The position numbers and the translations under genes are program-made. Source: a virus. Taken from it: DNA of 64,000 nucleotides. Of the stretch, positions 24,649 through 33,247 are shown in pieces; position 1 is the first letter of the stretch; the number at the start of each line of letters is the position of its first letter. The stretch covers positions 1-64,000 of IMG/VR virus record IMGVR_UViG_3300037261_000033; one strand, written 5' to 3'. The notes below the pieces were generated by a model. The model ran no database searches. It was not told where the DNA came from and saw only the letters and a list, made by a program, of their open reading frames with translations.

Positions 24649-25722
24649 TTAACCTCCGAGGTTGTTGTGACGAATCCGCACCATTGGCACGTTCTTCGCT
24701 TGGAAGACGCGCAGCCAGTTCGCCTGATTTGCCAGTTCCGCGTTCGTCGGGCTGATCCCGGCCATCGCGTAGTCCAAGAACTTCAAGCCGCGCGGGTGAA
24801 GGATCATCCGGCGACGGTTGATGAAGATGTTCTGCCCGGCCAGCGACTCACGCGCGCGCTCTGCCGCCCATGTGCTACCCGGTGCCGCACCGTAGATCGG
24901 CCCGTCCATGCTGCCGACGCCATAACCGAAAGCGCCCGCCGCAAACAGGAAGGTCGAGTAAACGTTGCTCGGACTGGATGTGCCGCTCTCGATGTCAACG
25001 GTCATCGTGTCGTCGAGAATGACGCGCTTCCCGCTGAACGTACGGATCAACTGGCCTTGCTCAGCCGCAGGCACGAAGACGATCTCGTTCGTCTTCTCCA
25101 AGGCCGCTTCCGTCTTGGAATGCATGATGACTGCCGTCAGTTTCTCCTTCGCATCACCGAGCAACTGCTTCGCGTCGATGAACGTGTCCAGCGTGAGGTA
25201 GTTCGCGCTCGTGAAGCTTGAACCGCTGGTCAAGTGAATGTCGGACGAGTTGCCGGACATCGAGGCCGCGCCGAACACGCCAGCGAGAGTCGAGAGCGCC
25301 ATTTGCTGCAAACGCTCCGCCCAATACTTCCCGAGCAGTTCGCCGAGCGCCGTCGCCGGGTCGCTGTTCGAGAGGATAGCCGCCATGTCGTTGTGGCTCC
25401 ATGCCTTCGCGCGGTTGTGGATGACGGCTTTCTCGTTCGAGCTTGTCATCTTGCCGGTCGTCAGCGAACTCGTGTCGCTGATAACTTCGTCCGCGCCCGT
25501 CAATGCCTGCCAGAAGGGCATGGACGTAAACTGTCCGCCTTGCCCAACCGTATCCGCCGTCAGATTGACATCGAAGCCGACATCGGCTCGCGCATCCAAC
25601 TGCGGGTCGGGCGCGATGATGCCCGACGTAATCAATTCCGAAAGGACTGCGGTCTGCTCCACGGCGTAAGGGAGGAACGTCTCCGGGATCAGCGCCAAGT
25701 CCGCCACTAATGTCTCAGCCAT
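24649..25722 (-). CDS. major capsid protein
   Basis: 357 residues, directly downstream of the scaffold-type gene. Features fitting an HK97-fold coat protein are the early 'IPETFLPYAVEQTAVLSELITSG' helix region, 'GFDVNLTADTVGQGGQFTSMPFWQ', the long central helix 'LLGKYWAERLQQMALSTLAGVFG', 'AVIMHSKTEAALEK' and a C-terminal 'FLFAAGAFGYG ... INRRRMILHPRGLKFLDY'. The last part is the usual P-domain/end motif ('...HP.G..w') of this coat-protein group. The leader contains a strong hairpin and GGAG. It should be the most abundant head protein. Confidence 0.88.
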   Translation of the reverse strand: MAETLVADLALIPETFLPYAVEQTAVLSELITSGIIAPDPQLDARADVGFDVNLTADTVGQGGQFTSMPFWQALTGADEVISDTSSLTTGKMTSSNEKAVIHNRAKAWSHNDMAAILSNSDPATALGELLGKYWAERLQQMALSTLAGVFGAASMSGNSSDIHLTSGSSFTSANYLTLDTFIDAKQLLGDAKEKLTAVIMHSKTEAALEKTNEIVFVPAAEQGQLIRTFSGKRVILDDTMTVDIESGTSSPSNVYSTFLFAAGAFGYGVGSMDGPIYGAAPGSTWAAERARESLAGQNIFINRRRMILHPRGLKFLDYAMAGISPTNAELANQANWLRVFQAKNVPMVRIRHNNLGG

Positions 25723-25807
25723 ATTGTTAAAGTCTCCGTTTGGTTTGTTGGTTTGCTGCCAGCAACCACGGAGCCTAAAAAGAATCAGCGGTCGCTGTTA
25801 CTTTTCC

Positions 25808-25828
25808 TCCGACTTCCCCGAAGTCAGA
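25808..25828 (-). other. stable hairpin in the capsid gene leader
   Basis: A 9-bp stem (TCTGACTTC / GAAGTCGGA, one G-U pair) with a GGG loop on the minus strand. It lies in the 190-bp gap between scaffold stop and capsid start. A short CAGC/GCTG hairpin followed by ATTCTTTTT lies just downstream and could act as a weak attenuator. Otherwise the gap holds only the GGAG leader. Confidence 0.45.
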
Positions 25829-25912
25829 CTGCCTTTAGCGCCCCGCGCGTACAGTCCTGAGAATTGTTACGAGATACGCTTTAGCAGCGCTCTGAAATCT
25901 CGTCAATGAAAA

Positions 25913-26746
25913 TTATCGAGAAAGATTCGACACCGGCTCTTTCAGTGTGAACCCGTGCTTTTTCGCGAGCCGTTGCGCGCGCGAAAAATCCGTCGCCATT
26001 ATCTTGCCTTGCTCTGACCGATTCGGCGCTACCGGGTTCCACGGATTGTAACCGTCTTCACGTTGCTGCCCGCCGCCGCCGCCGCGCGCGCCCGCCCCGC
26101 CACCGCCGCCCTGATTCTCCGCGAACAAATGTTTACCGAACTCGTCATTCGCCGTGTCCTTCGCGAACTGCTCCACGGTGTAAGGTTCCGAACCGAGATG
26201 ATATTTGACCGTCTTACCGTCCGACTCGTACGCGACCACTTCCATGTCCTCATTCAGTTTGAAGACTTTCCTCGCGCGCTCGATCAAGTCCGGCCCCGCG
26301 CCTTTCTTTAGTCCGAGCGGGATCGCTGCTTGCACGACGCCGTTCGCGATCATTTCCGTTTCGAGCCGATTGCGAAGAACTGCGTTGTTCGCTCTCTCGG
26401 TTTTCAACTCGGCTTGAGGCTGCTTCAACGCTTCCTCCACGCGCGGCTTTACGATCGCTTCCAGTTCGCCGCGCTTGAGAAGCTTCCCGTCTTCCAAATC
26501 TTTTGAGCGCGCCTTCAAGTCCTTGTATTCATCGACATCGACGCCCTCGAACTTTTTGAGCGCATCCTCATGCTCTTGTCGCTCGCGGATGTTCGTATCG
26601 CGCATCTCGTTCACTTTCTGAACGGGCACGAGTCCGTCGATGGTTACGTCGAGGGTATGCTTCCCGTCTTTCTCGACGAAGAACGGTTGGAATGTTTCAG
26701 GAATCTCTTCCGAGGTGGCGTATAAGCGTTTGAGTACTGTTGGCAT
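25913..26746 (-). CDS. capsid scaffold protein
   Basis: 277 residues immediately upstream of the major capsid gene. It has the layout typical of scaffolds: a short folded start (VLKRLYATSEEIPETFQPFFVEKDGKH), a long charged coiled-coil (about residues 45-130, 'EHEDALKKFEGVDVDEYKDLKARSKDLEDGK'), a small domain, a Gly/Arg-rich linker (about 210-230) and a basic helical C-terminus (DFSRAQRLAKKHGFTL) that would bind coat protein. No protease motif is visible. It has its own promoter. Confidence 0.75.
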   Translation of the reverse strand: MPTVLKRLYATSEEIPETFQPFFVEKDGKHTLDVTIDGLVPVQKVNEMRDTNIRERQEHEDALKKFEGVDVDEYKDLKARSKDLEDGKLLKRGELEAIVKPRVEEALKQPQAELKTERANNAVLRNRLETEMIANGVVQAAIPLGLKKGAGPDLIERARKVFKLNEDMEVVAYESDGKTVKYHLGSEPYTVEQFAKDTANDEFGKHLFAENQGGGGGAGARGGGGGQQREDGYNPWNPVAPNRSEQGKIMATDFSRAQRLAKKHGFTLKEPVSNLSR

Positions 26747-26783
26747 CGTTTTATTTCTCTCTGTTTACCTACTTCCTTCCGCG

Positions 26784-26812
26784 AGGTTTACACCTGCCGC
26801 CGCTAGTGTCAA
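26784..26812 (-). promoter_or_regulatory. promoter of the scaffold-capsid operon
   Basis: A consensus TTGACA (26812-26807) is followed at 16 bp by TAAACC, with TG just before it (TGTAAAC). It lies between the stop of the 87-residue gene and the scaffold start. It would let scaffold and capsid be expressed independently of the accessory block upstream. Confidence 0.5.
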
Positions 26813-27072
26813 CGATTTTTTAAGAGCGTGCTTCGGACGAACTTCTGCCACCGCGACCACTTGTCTATGAACCAACAGTAAGTCCGGCTGCGCCCGTACA
26901 GTTGTATGGCCGCTTTCGCGAAAGCTACGCGGATCGCCCACTTGATAATGTATCGCTCCGCGTTAGCGATTCTATCCTTCTCCGTTTCACCTTTGATATG
27001 GACGTAATGTGCGTTCGGCCTTTGCGCGTCCGCGATCAACTTCATCGCCCAAGATGGAACTGTCTCGCTCAT
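26809..27072 (-). CDS. conserved-type small phage protein
   Basis: 87 residues from ATG 27072, which overlaps the HNH gene stop by ATGA. It contains 'ADAQRPNAHYVHIKGETEKDRIANAERYIIKWAIRVAFAKAAIQLYGRSRTYCWFIDKW', an amphipathic helical protein with a Tyr/Trp/Arg-rich end. It has no recognised domain. The upstream in-frame start at 27102 would lie inside the HNH gene and is less likely. Confidence 0.55.
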   Translation of the reverse strand: MSETVPSWAMKLIADAQRPNAHYVHIKGETEKDRIANAERYIIKWAIRVAFAKAAIQLYGRSRTYCWFIDKWSRWQKFVRSTLLKNR

Positions 27073-27755
27073 ATTTGAACGTGCTTCCACCGTAGCCCGC
27101 AAAGTATGTTTTTAATCGCGGCCTTCGAAACTCCGAATCGTTTCGCGGTTGATATTATAAACCCGCGTTTGCGGGTCAGCGCCGCCGTCTTTATCTCACG
27201 GACATTTTCTTCGGTGAGCTTCGCGTTGTAACGCGCCTCTCCGTATTCTTGATTGCGCCTTCCCTTCGCGTTGCAATCCGCGTTATTTTCAGCCTGTGTA
27301 CCGAGAAATAAATGCGTCGGGTTCACGCATGACGGGTTATCGCAATGATGGCAGACGTGTTTATCCACGTTCCCGTAAACAATGAACGCAGCGAATTGAT
27401 GCGCGCACCATCTCCGTTCGAAAGCCCAAAAACTTCCGTAGTTATATGACGGATTACTACCCGATGCTCCCGCCATCCAAGGCCAGCATTCATCCGATTC
27501 CTTAATATTAACGCGAGACCAAAAATCCTCTATGAATTGCTCAGGTTTCTTTGTTTTGATGCAACCGCATGAACGTGTTCTTCCCATTGAAAGGCGGCAT
27601 CCTAGAATAATTACGTTGGCACCGCACTCACATTGGCAGCGCCATAAGTAATTACTGCCTTGACGCCCAACAGTTTCAAGCACGGTAAGTCGTCCGAAGA
27701 TTTGATGCGTTAAATCTTTGAAATTGCCGTGATGCTTAATACCAAATCCAGCCAT
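27069..27755 (-). CDS. HNH homing endonuclease with zinc-ribbon DNA-binding head
   Basis: 228 residues. The N-terminal about 60 residues ('FGRLTVLETVGRQGSNYLWRCQCECG ... RSCGC') form the Cys-rich DNA-binding module common in phage homing endonucleases. The middle is an HNH_3 nuclease core: 'HVCHHCDNPSCVNPTHLFLGT', then 'NNADCNAKGRR'. The C-terminus has a helix-turn-helix-like 'STAKRFGVSKAAIKNIL'. It overlaps the preceding gene by 20 bp. It is related in its core to the HNH gene at 42340-42804. Confidence 0.88.
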   Translation of the reverse strand: MAGFGIKHHGNFKDLTHQIFGRLTVLETVGRQGSNYLWRCQCECGANVIILGCRLSMGRTRSCGCIKTKKPEQFIEDFWSRVNIKESDECWPWMAGASGSNPSYNYGSFWAFERRWCAHQFAAFIVYGNVDKHVCHHCDNPSCVNPTHLFLGTQAENNADCNAKGRRNQEYGEARYNAKLTEENVREIKTAALTRKRGFIISTAKRFGVSKAAIKNILCGLRWKHVQI

Positions 27756-28197
27756 ACTCTCGCGCCTCGTTCTTGTGATCTTCGACCCAAGTATGGCACC
27801 GCCTGCATACAGGAAGAAAGATTAAAATAGACCCGCCTTGCTGCCTCGCTGGGTGATGCCCTTCCGTCGCGCGCCTTTCCTTGCAGCACCGACACATCGG
27901 ATCGAGGCTTATCAAGAAACGCAGCCCGGCGAGGTAAAGCAACGCCCATTCCGTCTTTTTCGCGCTCCGCCGCTTTAGCGGTGTCCGTTTTAAGCCGGTC
28001 GGCCCGCGCGCTTGCGCCCCGTGGCGCGTGTTTTCCTGCTCCCGGCTACTTCTCTTCGGTTCCGCTGCCCGCTTGCGCTCTCGCGCCGTCCGGCGCTCGT
28101 TCGCTTCCGTCCGTTTCATCGCGCGCCAAGCTGGTGTATTCCGTTCCGGTTTCCGCTCCGGCTTCGGCGGCATTGAACGGGGACGGATGATTGACAT
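27736..28197 (-). CDS. HNH-like nuclease with basic N-terminus
   Basis: 153 residues. The first 80 are Arg/Lys/Glu-rich and disordered-looking. The C-terminal domain reads 'PMCRCCKERRATEGHHPARQQGGSILIFLPVCRRCHTWVEDHKNEAREYGW', a Cys4 zinc site with a His-His pair, as in small HNH/recombination nucleases of phages. Substrate unknown. It lies directly downstream of the methyltransferase gene. Confidence 0.65.
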   Translation of the reverse strand: MSIIRPRSMPPKPERKPERNTPAWRAMKRTEANERRTARERKRAAEPKRSSREQENTRHGAQARGPTGLKRTPLKRRSAKKTEWALLYLAGLRFLISLDPMCRCCKERRATEGHHPARQQGGSILIFLPVCRRCHTWVEDHKNEAREYGWIWY

Positions 28198-28199
28198 TT

Positions 28200-29183
28200 T
28201 CAGTTAGCGCCGGAAGGTGCTACCCGCTCAAAAAGTGATGATTCTTCTATGCGTTCGGTTAGCGCCGCCGCTACGTTTTTTTGCGCCTGCTTATAGTACG
28301 ACGATTTTAATTCCGCCCCGACTCCTTTTCTGCCAAGTGTCACGGCCCCGTAAACTTCCGAGCCAACTCCCATGAACGGGGTAAACACTACTTCGCCGAC
28401 GTTACTCCAAAGGATGATGCAACGCTCGATCACGTCAAGTTGAAGCGGGTGAACGTGCCGCTCATCATCTGGGTCTTTTGATTCTCGATATGGAAGCACG
28501 CGATCAATTCGCACGTCATCCCAAAACGCGCTAGCGTATTGTCTCCAAACCCAATGATTATAGCGGTTCCCGGTTTGTTTCCCCGTCCAGTCCCGATAAC
28601 TCAATAACTCATGCGGGACTTGACGCTCGCCTGCGTAATTCGTTAAGCCAGAGGGGTGCGCTACTGGCACTTTGTTCTCTCCCTTCTTTCGGAACATTAA
28701 AAGGTAGTCCGCGCTCGCGGTATCACAGAGCGTTGAATCCTCCGTTAGTTGCCGATGCGCTAATCCTTTCGCCATTGTTCGGTTGCGAACGCCCAGCGGT
28801 TCCTTCCAGACATGATACCTAGCGCAATATTGAAATCCGAGTTTCTCGTGTAGCCTGATTATATCACCCGGAAAATCAGTCAGTCCGCCGCCCGCGTTTG
28901 CACCGGCTTTCGGGATGTCCATGCAGTGAACCGCCGTTATCCTGCCCGGCTTCGTAAGCCGATAAATCTCGCGTGCGACAAACTCGTAATGCTCGAAAAA
29001 TTCCTCGTAACTCCGGCAGTTCGAAAGGTCGCGCTCGGATGAACTATAGTTGAACAGCCCGCAAAACGGCGGGGAGTAAACTGAGAGGTCAATCGCGCCG
29101 TCCGGCATATCCCGCATCACTTCGATGCAGTCCCCTTGATAAAGCGCGTAGTTATCCGTGATGTCTTGATTCGCTATTGCCAT
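28200..29183 (-). CDS. DNA amino-methyltransferase (N6-adenine or N4-cytosine)
   Basis: 327 residues of the beta-class DNA methylase family. Catalytic motif IV is SPPF at residues 37-40 ('DLSVYSPPFCGLF'). The S-adenosylmethionine motif I is near residue 280 (FTPFMGVGSEVYGA ... GVGAELKSSYY), the order expected of the beta class. SPPF favours N4-cytosine, but N6-adenine cannot be excluded. Pairing with the helicase immediately upstream is common in large phages. The likely role is marking phage DNA against restriction, or preparing it for packaging. Confidence 0.88.
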   Translation of the reverse strand: MAIANQDITDNYALYQGDCIEVMRDMPDGAIDLSVYSPPFCGLFNYSSSERDLSNCRSYEEFFEHYEFVAREIYRLTKPGRITAVHCMDIPKAGANAGGGLTDFPGDIIRLHEKLGFQYCARYHVWKEPLGVRNRTMAKGLAHRQLTEDSTLCDTASADYLLMFRKKGENKVPVAHPSGLTNYAGERQVPHELLSYRDWTGKQTGNRYNHWVWRQYASAFWDDVRIDRVLPYRESKDPDDERHVHPLQLDVIERCIILWSNVGEVVFTPFMGVGSEVYGAVTLGRKGVGAELKSSYYKQAQKNVAAALTERIEESSLFERVAPSGAN

Positions 29184-29190
29184 ATTTCTC

Positions 29191-30621
29191 CTAAAGCCAC
29201 GCAGGCTTTTTTTGTTTAACCGTGAACTGGTTCTCTTGCCTGATGTTCAATTCATCATTCATTAACTCGACAAGTCGCGCGAACATTACGTCCGCTGCTT
29301 TCGTTTTACGTTGCAGATTGGCTAGCACATTCGCTTCGCCCTCGGATGTTACCACGTCGATTGTCACCTTATGCTTTTGTCCGAACCGCCATGACCGGCG
29401 CGTGCCTTGGTAGAACTGTTCAAAGCTATGAGACGGAAAGAATGTTTGATGCGCGCAGTGCTGCCAGTTTAACCCGAGGCCAGCGATTGACGCTTTAGAA
29501 ATCATTACGCGAATTTTCCCGGCTGAAAAAGCTGCGAACGATTCCTCTTTCTTTTCATCTGAGTCATCCCCCGAAACTTGAACCGCGTCAGGTATCAGCT
29601 TTTCAAGAAGATCGCCCTCGTCATTTAGATTACACCACGCTACGGCGGCTCGTTTCTTTTTCGCGTTAATCAGTTCCGCTACTTTCTCGCATCGCTCTTC
29701 GATGGTGCGCCTACGTTCTTTGCGTTGCTCGTCGAGTCCGTGCGCTGGCATGTCGAAAAGAAATCCATCCGGTAATGTCCGCGCCTTTATGACGTGCTGC
29801 TGAATAATTAACTCCGGCAAAATAAAGTCGCCGTCATCGAATCCTAAATCTGATGGCTTACGGATCGCCCGCGCCCATGAACATACCCAGCGCCAGTAAT
29901 CTCGTTCGGCGTGCCCTCGAAAACGAAACTTCCCGCCTAACTCATTTTTGCCAAATCGTCCATGCGCTCCCCCGGCCCGGTTACTTCCACCGCCGCCCTG
30001 CGCGTAACTTCCATCATCTGACTTAAAGAACATCTTCACCATGTCCATGTAGCCCATCTCTCCGAGCGCTTCGCTCGCCGTCCCAAGTTCAATGTAATCG
30101 TTCGGAGCAGCGGTCGCGGTGCAGAGATTCCGATATGGTAACTTGCGCATGAAATCCGTAATCGCCTGTTTAGTCGCGCCCTTAAAGTTTTTCAGGATCG
30201 AGGATTCATCACAGACCGCACCAATAAAGTCCGTCGAATTGAAATGATGCAGTTGCTCATAATTCGTGATTACGATTTTCGCTCCGCTCGGAAACGCCCC
30301 GTCTCGTGATTGCACGCACTCGATTCCAAACTTCTCTCCCTCGCGCACCGTCTGACTTCCAACTGCGAGCGGTGTCATTATCAAAACCGACTTGTTCGTT
30401 TTCTGAACGACGTTTTGCGCCCACGCGAGTTGCATCGGTGTCTTACCTAAACCGCAATCAGCGAAAAGCGCGCCGCGCCCCTTCTTACAGGCCCATTCAA
30501 CAAGCGCCTTTTGAAAATCAAAAAGGAAGTCGGGTATCCAAATGGCTTGAAATCCTGAGTCGCCGCCTATCTGCGTCTTGCGATCAAGAAAGCTGTCGTA
30601 TCCGTCCTTGCTTCGTTTCAT
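29191..30621 (-). CDS. SNF2/DEAD-type helicase
   Basis: 476 residues from ATG 30621; TTG 30657 is an alternative start without better support. Walker A is 'ADCGLGKTPMQLAWA' (Gly57-Thr61), the DExx box is 'CDESSILKNF', motif III-like 'ATAAPND' and motif VI 'FYQGTRRSWRFGQ'. The start 'LFDFQKALVEWACKKGRGAL' is typical of phage SNF2 proteins. It probably translocates on double-stranded DNA. It ends eight bases before the methyltransferase start, so the two are co-expressed and may act together. Confidence 0.88.
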   Translation of the reverse strand: MKRSKDGYDSFLDRKTQIGGDSGFQAIWIPDFLFDFQKALVEWACKKGRGALFADCGLGKTPMQLAWAQNVVQKTNKSVLIMTPLAVGSQTVREGEKFGIECVQSRDGAFPSGAKIVITNYEQLHHFNSTDFIGAVCDESSILKNFKGATKQAITDFMRKLPYRNLCTATAAPNDYIELGTASEALGEMGYMDMVKMFFKSDDGSYAQGGGGSNRAGGAHGRFGKNELGGKFRFRGHAERDYWRWVCSWARAIRKPSDLGFDDGDFILPELIIQQHVIKARTLPDGFLFDMPAHGLDEQRKERRRTIEERCEKVAELINAKKKRAAVAWCNLNDEGDLLEKLIPDAVQVSGDDSDEKKEESFAAFSAGKIRVMISKASIAGLGLNWQHCAHQTFFPSHSFEQFYQGTRRSWRFGQKHKVTIDVVTSEGEANVLANLQRKTKAADVMFARLVELMNDELNIRQENQFTVKQKKPAWL

Positions 30622-30690
30622 GCTCGTGCCGCAACTCTCCGGTGTCACTCTAACCAAGTAAAGCCTTTTCAGGCAGCGCGGCCCCGCCGA

Positions 30691-31128
30691 TTACCGACGC
30701 GAGCCGCGTCCCTGTGACACGAAATTATTATTCCCTCCAACGTTCAGCATAAGTCGCGTCGCTGGTTCTGCTTTTTTCTCGATCATACCCGCGACGGTCG
30801 GATGCATCGCTTCCCTCATCTTATCGAGGAGCGTATCCGTAACGTCTTGCTCGATGCCCGTAAGCACTACGTCACGAAGTTGTAAATGGATTGAGGCTAT
30901 TACGTCACGTAAGGCATCATCGTTGTCGAACTGATCGCGCCATATTCGGCGCTGCTTTGGCGTCGCCGGTTTGCCGTGGATGTCGAGCTTGAGCATCTGG
31001 CGAACTTTTGGCGTAGCCGCGATGTAATACGGTACGCCGAACTCCGTCACTAAAATGAAGAACGGCGCGCGCGCCCTCAAGTGCTTCGAGAGGGTAACGT
31101 GCCTCGGGATTTTCTTGACGATTTGCAT
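30691..31128 (-). CDS. AAA+ ATPase partner protein
   Basis: 145 residues from ATG 31128, which overlaps the AAA+ gene stop (TAATG). It reads 'RHVTLSKHLRARAPFFILVTEFGVPYYIAATPKVRQMLKLDIHG', then a helical middle and a Gly/Asn-rich C-terminus (VGGNNNFVSQGRGSRR). No catalytic motif. Tight coupling to the AAA+ ATPase suggests a partner or substrate adaptor, which is inferred. A longer frame to 31338 exists but runs inside the ATPase gene. Confidence 0.6.
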   Translation of the reverse strand: MQIVKKIPRHVTLSKHLRARAPFFILVTEFGVPYYIAATPKVRQMLKLDIHGKPATPKQRRIWRDQFDNDDALRDVIASIHLQLRDVVLTGIEQDVTDTLLDKMREAMHPTVAGMIEKKAEPATRLMLNVGGNNNFVSQGRGSRR

Positions 31129-32765
31129 TAGTCCGGCGCTTTGGCTAAATCGATGAACTTCGTCACGTAAAGTAGGTCGTCCACATCGACCGCTTTCTTC
31201 GTCTTGTTCGCCATAATCGACGCCAGCTTTAGGATGTTCTTCACGTTGCGGCCGGAAAGTGTAGGCAGTTCTTTCACGAGCCGGGCTAGCTGCTTGGCGT
31301 CGAGTTTCACCTTGTAGTTTGTGGAAAGCACTTGCCAAAGCTTTTTCAGTTCTTCCGGTGTCGGTAGCGTGTAGCGCACATGCGCGATGGCGCGCGATAT
31401 AACCGCGTCGTCAATCGTGGTCGCCCGGTTGCTCGTTAGGAATAGGATGCCACGGTAGCGTTCGAGTAAGCGCAGGAACACGCCGACGATAGCGTTCTGT
31501 TGAATGTCGTTTCCACGTTCGCGCACGTAAACATCTGCTTCATCAATCAGTAGGATCGCCCCCCATCGACTCGCACGGCTCAGCGTTAACATGAGTTTCT
31601 TTTCCAGTTCCTCTTCGTCCGTCCCAAGCTGCGAGCATTGCACTGAATAGAGCGGTCGCTCGATCTGTTCGCTGTAGCATTCCGCCGTGAGTGTCTTTCC
31701 GGTTCCCGGTTCGCCGGTTGCGATAACGACCGTGCCGCCCGTTTTCCCGGCGATGATGTCTTCCATTATTTCCGCGCTCGATTCCATTAACACGTTGACG
31801 AGTTGCTTCGTTTTCTCCGGCAGGACTAGCTTCGTGGCTATCTCGTGATCGTATTTATAAGGTTCAATCTGGTTTACGTGGATGCCGACGTATTGATGCA
31901 GTCCCAAGTCGAACGCTTGCACGTAAGGGTGAACCGGAATTGGAAGCACATCTTCCTCTTCGCTATCCTCTACGTTACGCGCGCTGCCCTTACTCCAAAA
32001 TTGTGCGGACGCGGCCCGGCGTAATTCTTTCTCGCTTTTTTCGGTATCATCCCCTTTCCGGTCGATGACTAAGCGCGCTTTGACTCCGTCGCGTTCCATC
32101 GCGATCATCCCGTAGTTATAGCGGCCCCCTCGATTAAACGCTTCCCCGGTTCCACTGTATTGCTTGCCGAGTTGATCTACGATGCCATTGAAGCGCGCCA
32201 CTTCTTTGATGTAAGCCGCGTATGCATCCGCCGTCTCACGGTGAATGCCCGCCTCTCTCAGAATTTGTGGCACCGTCTTGCGCCCGCAAAGGTCTGCCGT
32301 GTACCAAGTCTTGTGATGATTGTCCTCTTCGTCTAATGAGCTAGCTAATCCCTTCAGGGTAACGCTCGCCGGGTCGTCTCGGTGCGGCGGTTTATAGCTT
32401 ATATCGCTCACGTAGTACGGGCACATCTGGCCGTCCTGCTGTTCGATGAAAATGAATTTGTGCGGCGCGGGTCGCAGGTATTCGATCATCGCTGTCGCGA
32501 GCCTGTCGAGTCTTCCAACCGGCGCGCCGCCCGGATCGGCGAGCAACGTCCGATACGAATCAATCCGCTTCACTATCATCTTGGCCGCAGGATCGTCGGG
32601 AAACTTCTTAGCGTAATTATAGATGTAGCCGATGTGCTCTTCGTCCAAGTCGTCGGTGTCCACGACGCCTTCATTGTCGTCCCTGCGATAAATCCATTCC
32701 CTTAGAACGTGGTCGGGAAGTTTGCCCGCTTTTTTGAAGAATGAAACGGTGTGCCTTAGTTGCAT
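31128..32765 (-). CDS. AAA+ ATPase (remodelling type)
   Basis: 545 residues. The first about 300 residues are a non-AAA domain. A single AAA+ module follows, with Walker A GEPGTGKT (351-358), Walker B 'AILLIDEADVY' (Asp-Glu at 408-409), sensor-1-like 'FLTSNRATTIDDAVISRAIAHVRY' with arginine-finger candidates, and a C-terminal helical lid. This resembles FtsH/p97-class or 'MoxR-like' phage AAA proteins rather than replicative clamp loaders. The target is unknown. The N-terminal domain probably recognises it. Confidence 0.85.
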   Translation of the reverse strand: MQLRHTVSFFKKAGKLPDHVLREWIYRRDDNEGVVDTDDLDEEHIGYIYNYAKKFPDDPAAKMIVKRIDSYRTLLADPGGAPVGRLDRLATAMIEYLRPAPHKFIFIEQQDGQMCPYYVSDISYKPPHRDDPASVTLKGLASSLDEEDNHHKTWYTADLCGRKTVPQILREAGIHRETADAYAAYIKEVARFNGIVDQLGKQYSGTGEAFNRGGRYNYGMIAMERDGVKARLVIDRKGDDTEKSEKELRRAASAQFWSKGSARNVEDSEEEDVLPIPVHPYVQAFDLGLHQYVGIHVNQIEPYKYDHEIATKLVLPEKTKQLVNVLMESSAEIMEDIIAGKTGGTVVIATGEPGTGKTLTAECYSEQIERPLYSVQCSQLGTDEEELEKKLMLTLSRASRWGAILLIDEADVYVRERGNDIQQNAIVGVFLRLLERYRGILFLTSNRATTIDDAVISRAIAHVRYTLPTPEELKKLWQVLSTNYKVKLDAKQLARLVKELPTLSGRNVKNILKLASIMANKTKKAVDVDDLLYVTKFIDLAKAPD

Positions 32766-32766
32766 T

Positions 32767-32997
32767 TTATGCGCGCCTCTCTACTCTGCCGCCAAGCGCA
32801 TACCAAGAGTTGTTATAGCACTCGCGATGACTCACGGTTCTACCGCGTCGCACCACGTCCGTATCATATCCGCTCACTTCTTTTCCGCAGACGTGACAAG
32901 TCTCTGCGGTTGGCGCGTTCCGCTCCGTCAGGCGCGCTATCGCCGCCGTCACTCCGATTGGCTCCGCTGCGTCTAGCTTAGCTTGGTCGGTTCTCAT
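32767..32997 (-). CDS. small zinc-finger-like protein
   Basis: 76 residues with 'CHVCGKEVSGYDTDVVRRGRTVSHRECYNN', a likely Cys/Cys...His/Cys zinc site. It starts in an ATGA overlap with the upstream gene and ends one base before the AAA+ start. A small accessory protein, function unknown. Confidence 0.6.
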   Translation of the reverse strand: MRTDQAKLDAAEPIGVTAAIARLTERNAPTAETCHVCGKEVSGYDTDVVRRGRTVSHRECYNNSWYALGGRVERRA

Positions 32998-33221
32998 GGC
33001 TTTACGATTTCGTCCTCCATGAACTTTCCGATGACGGTTAGACCGCGCTTGCCGAACTTCTTGCCTTCTTGGAGCGCGGTGATTTGCGCGTCAACGTCCG
33101 CTTCGGTAAGACCGCTGTAACCAAACGCGCGTAAGTTTTTGGTTTTCGCCGTGACGTATACGCGACGCGGAACTTCACCCGCCTTGCCGTTGATGATTAC
33201 TTTTAGCATTTCTGTTTTCAT
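32994..33221 (-). CDS. small conserved-type phage protein
   Basis: 75 residues from ATG 33221. Sequence 'MLKVIINGKAGEVPRRVYVTAKTKNLRAFGYSGLTEADVDAQITALQEGKKFGKRGLTVIGKFM' is a compact alpha/beta protein. The ORF could extend to 33320, but that overlaps the upstream gene. No function recognised. Confidence 0.6.
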   Translation of the reverse strand: MKTEMLKVIINGKAGEVPRRVYVTAKTKNLRAFGYSGLTEADVDAQITALQEGKKFGKRGLTVIGKFMEDEIVKP

Positions 33222-33247
33222 ATTCGTGTCTCGTTTCGTGGTTCCAA

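Noticed and set aside
27710-27949. 79-codon frame overlapping the HNH-like gene
   Set aside because: It is an alternative-frame shadow of the gene at 27736-28197, which has a clear zinc/HH motif.
31129-31338. 70-residue N-terminal extension of the AAA+ partner protein
   Set aside because: It would be translated from inside the AAA+ C-terminal coding region in another frame. The coupled ATG at 31128 explains the gene better.
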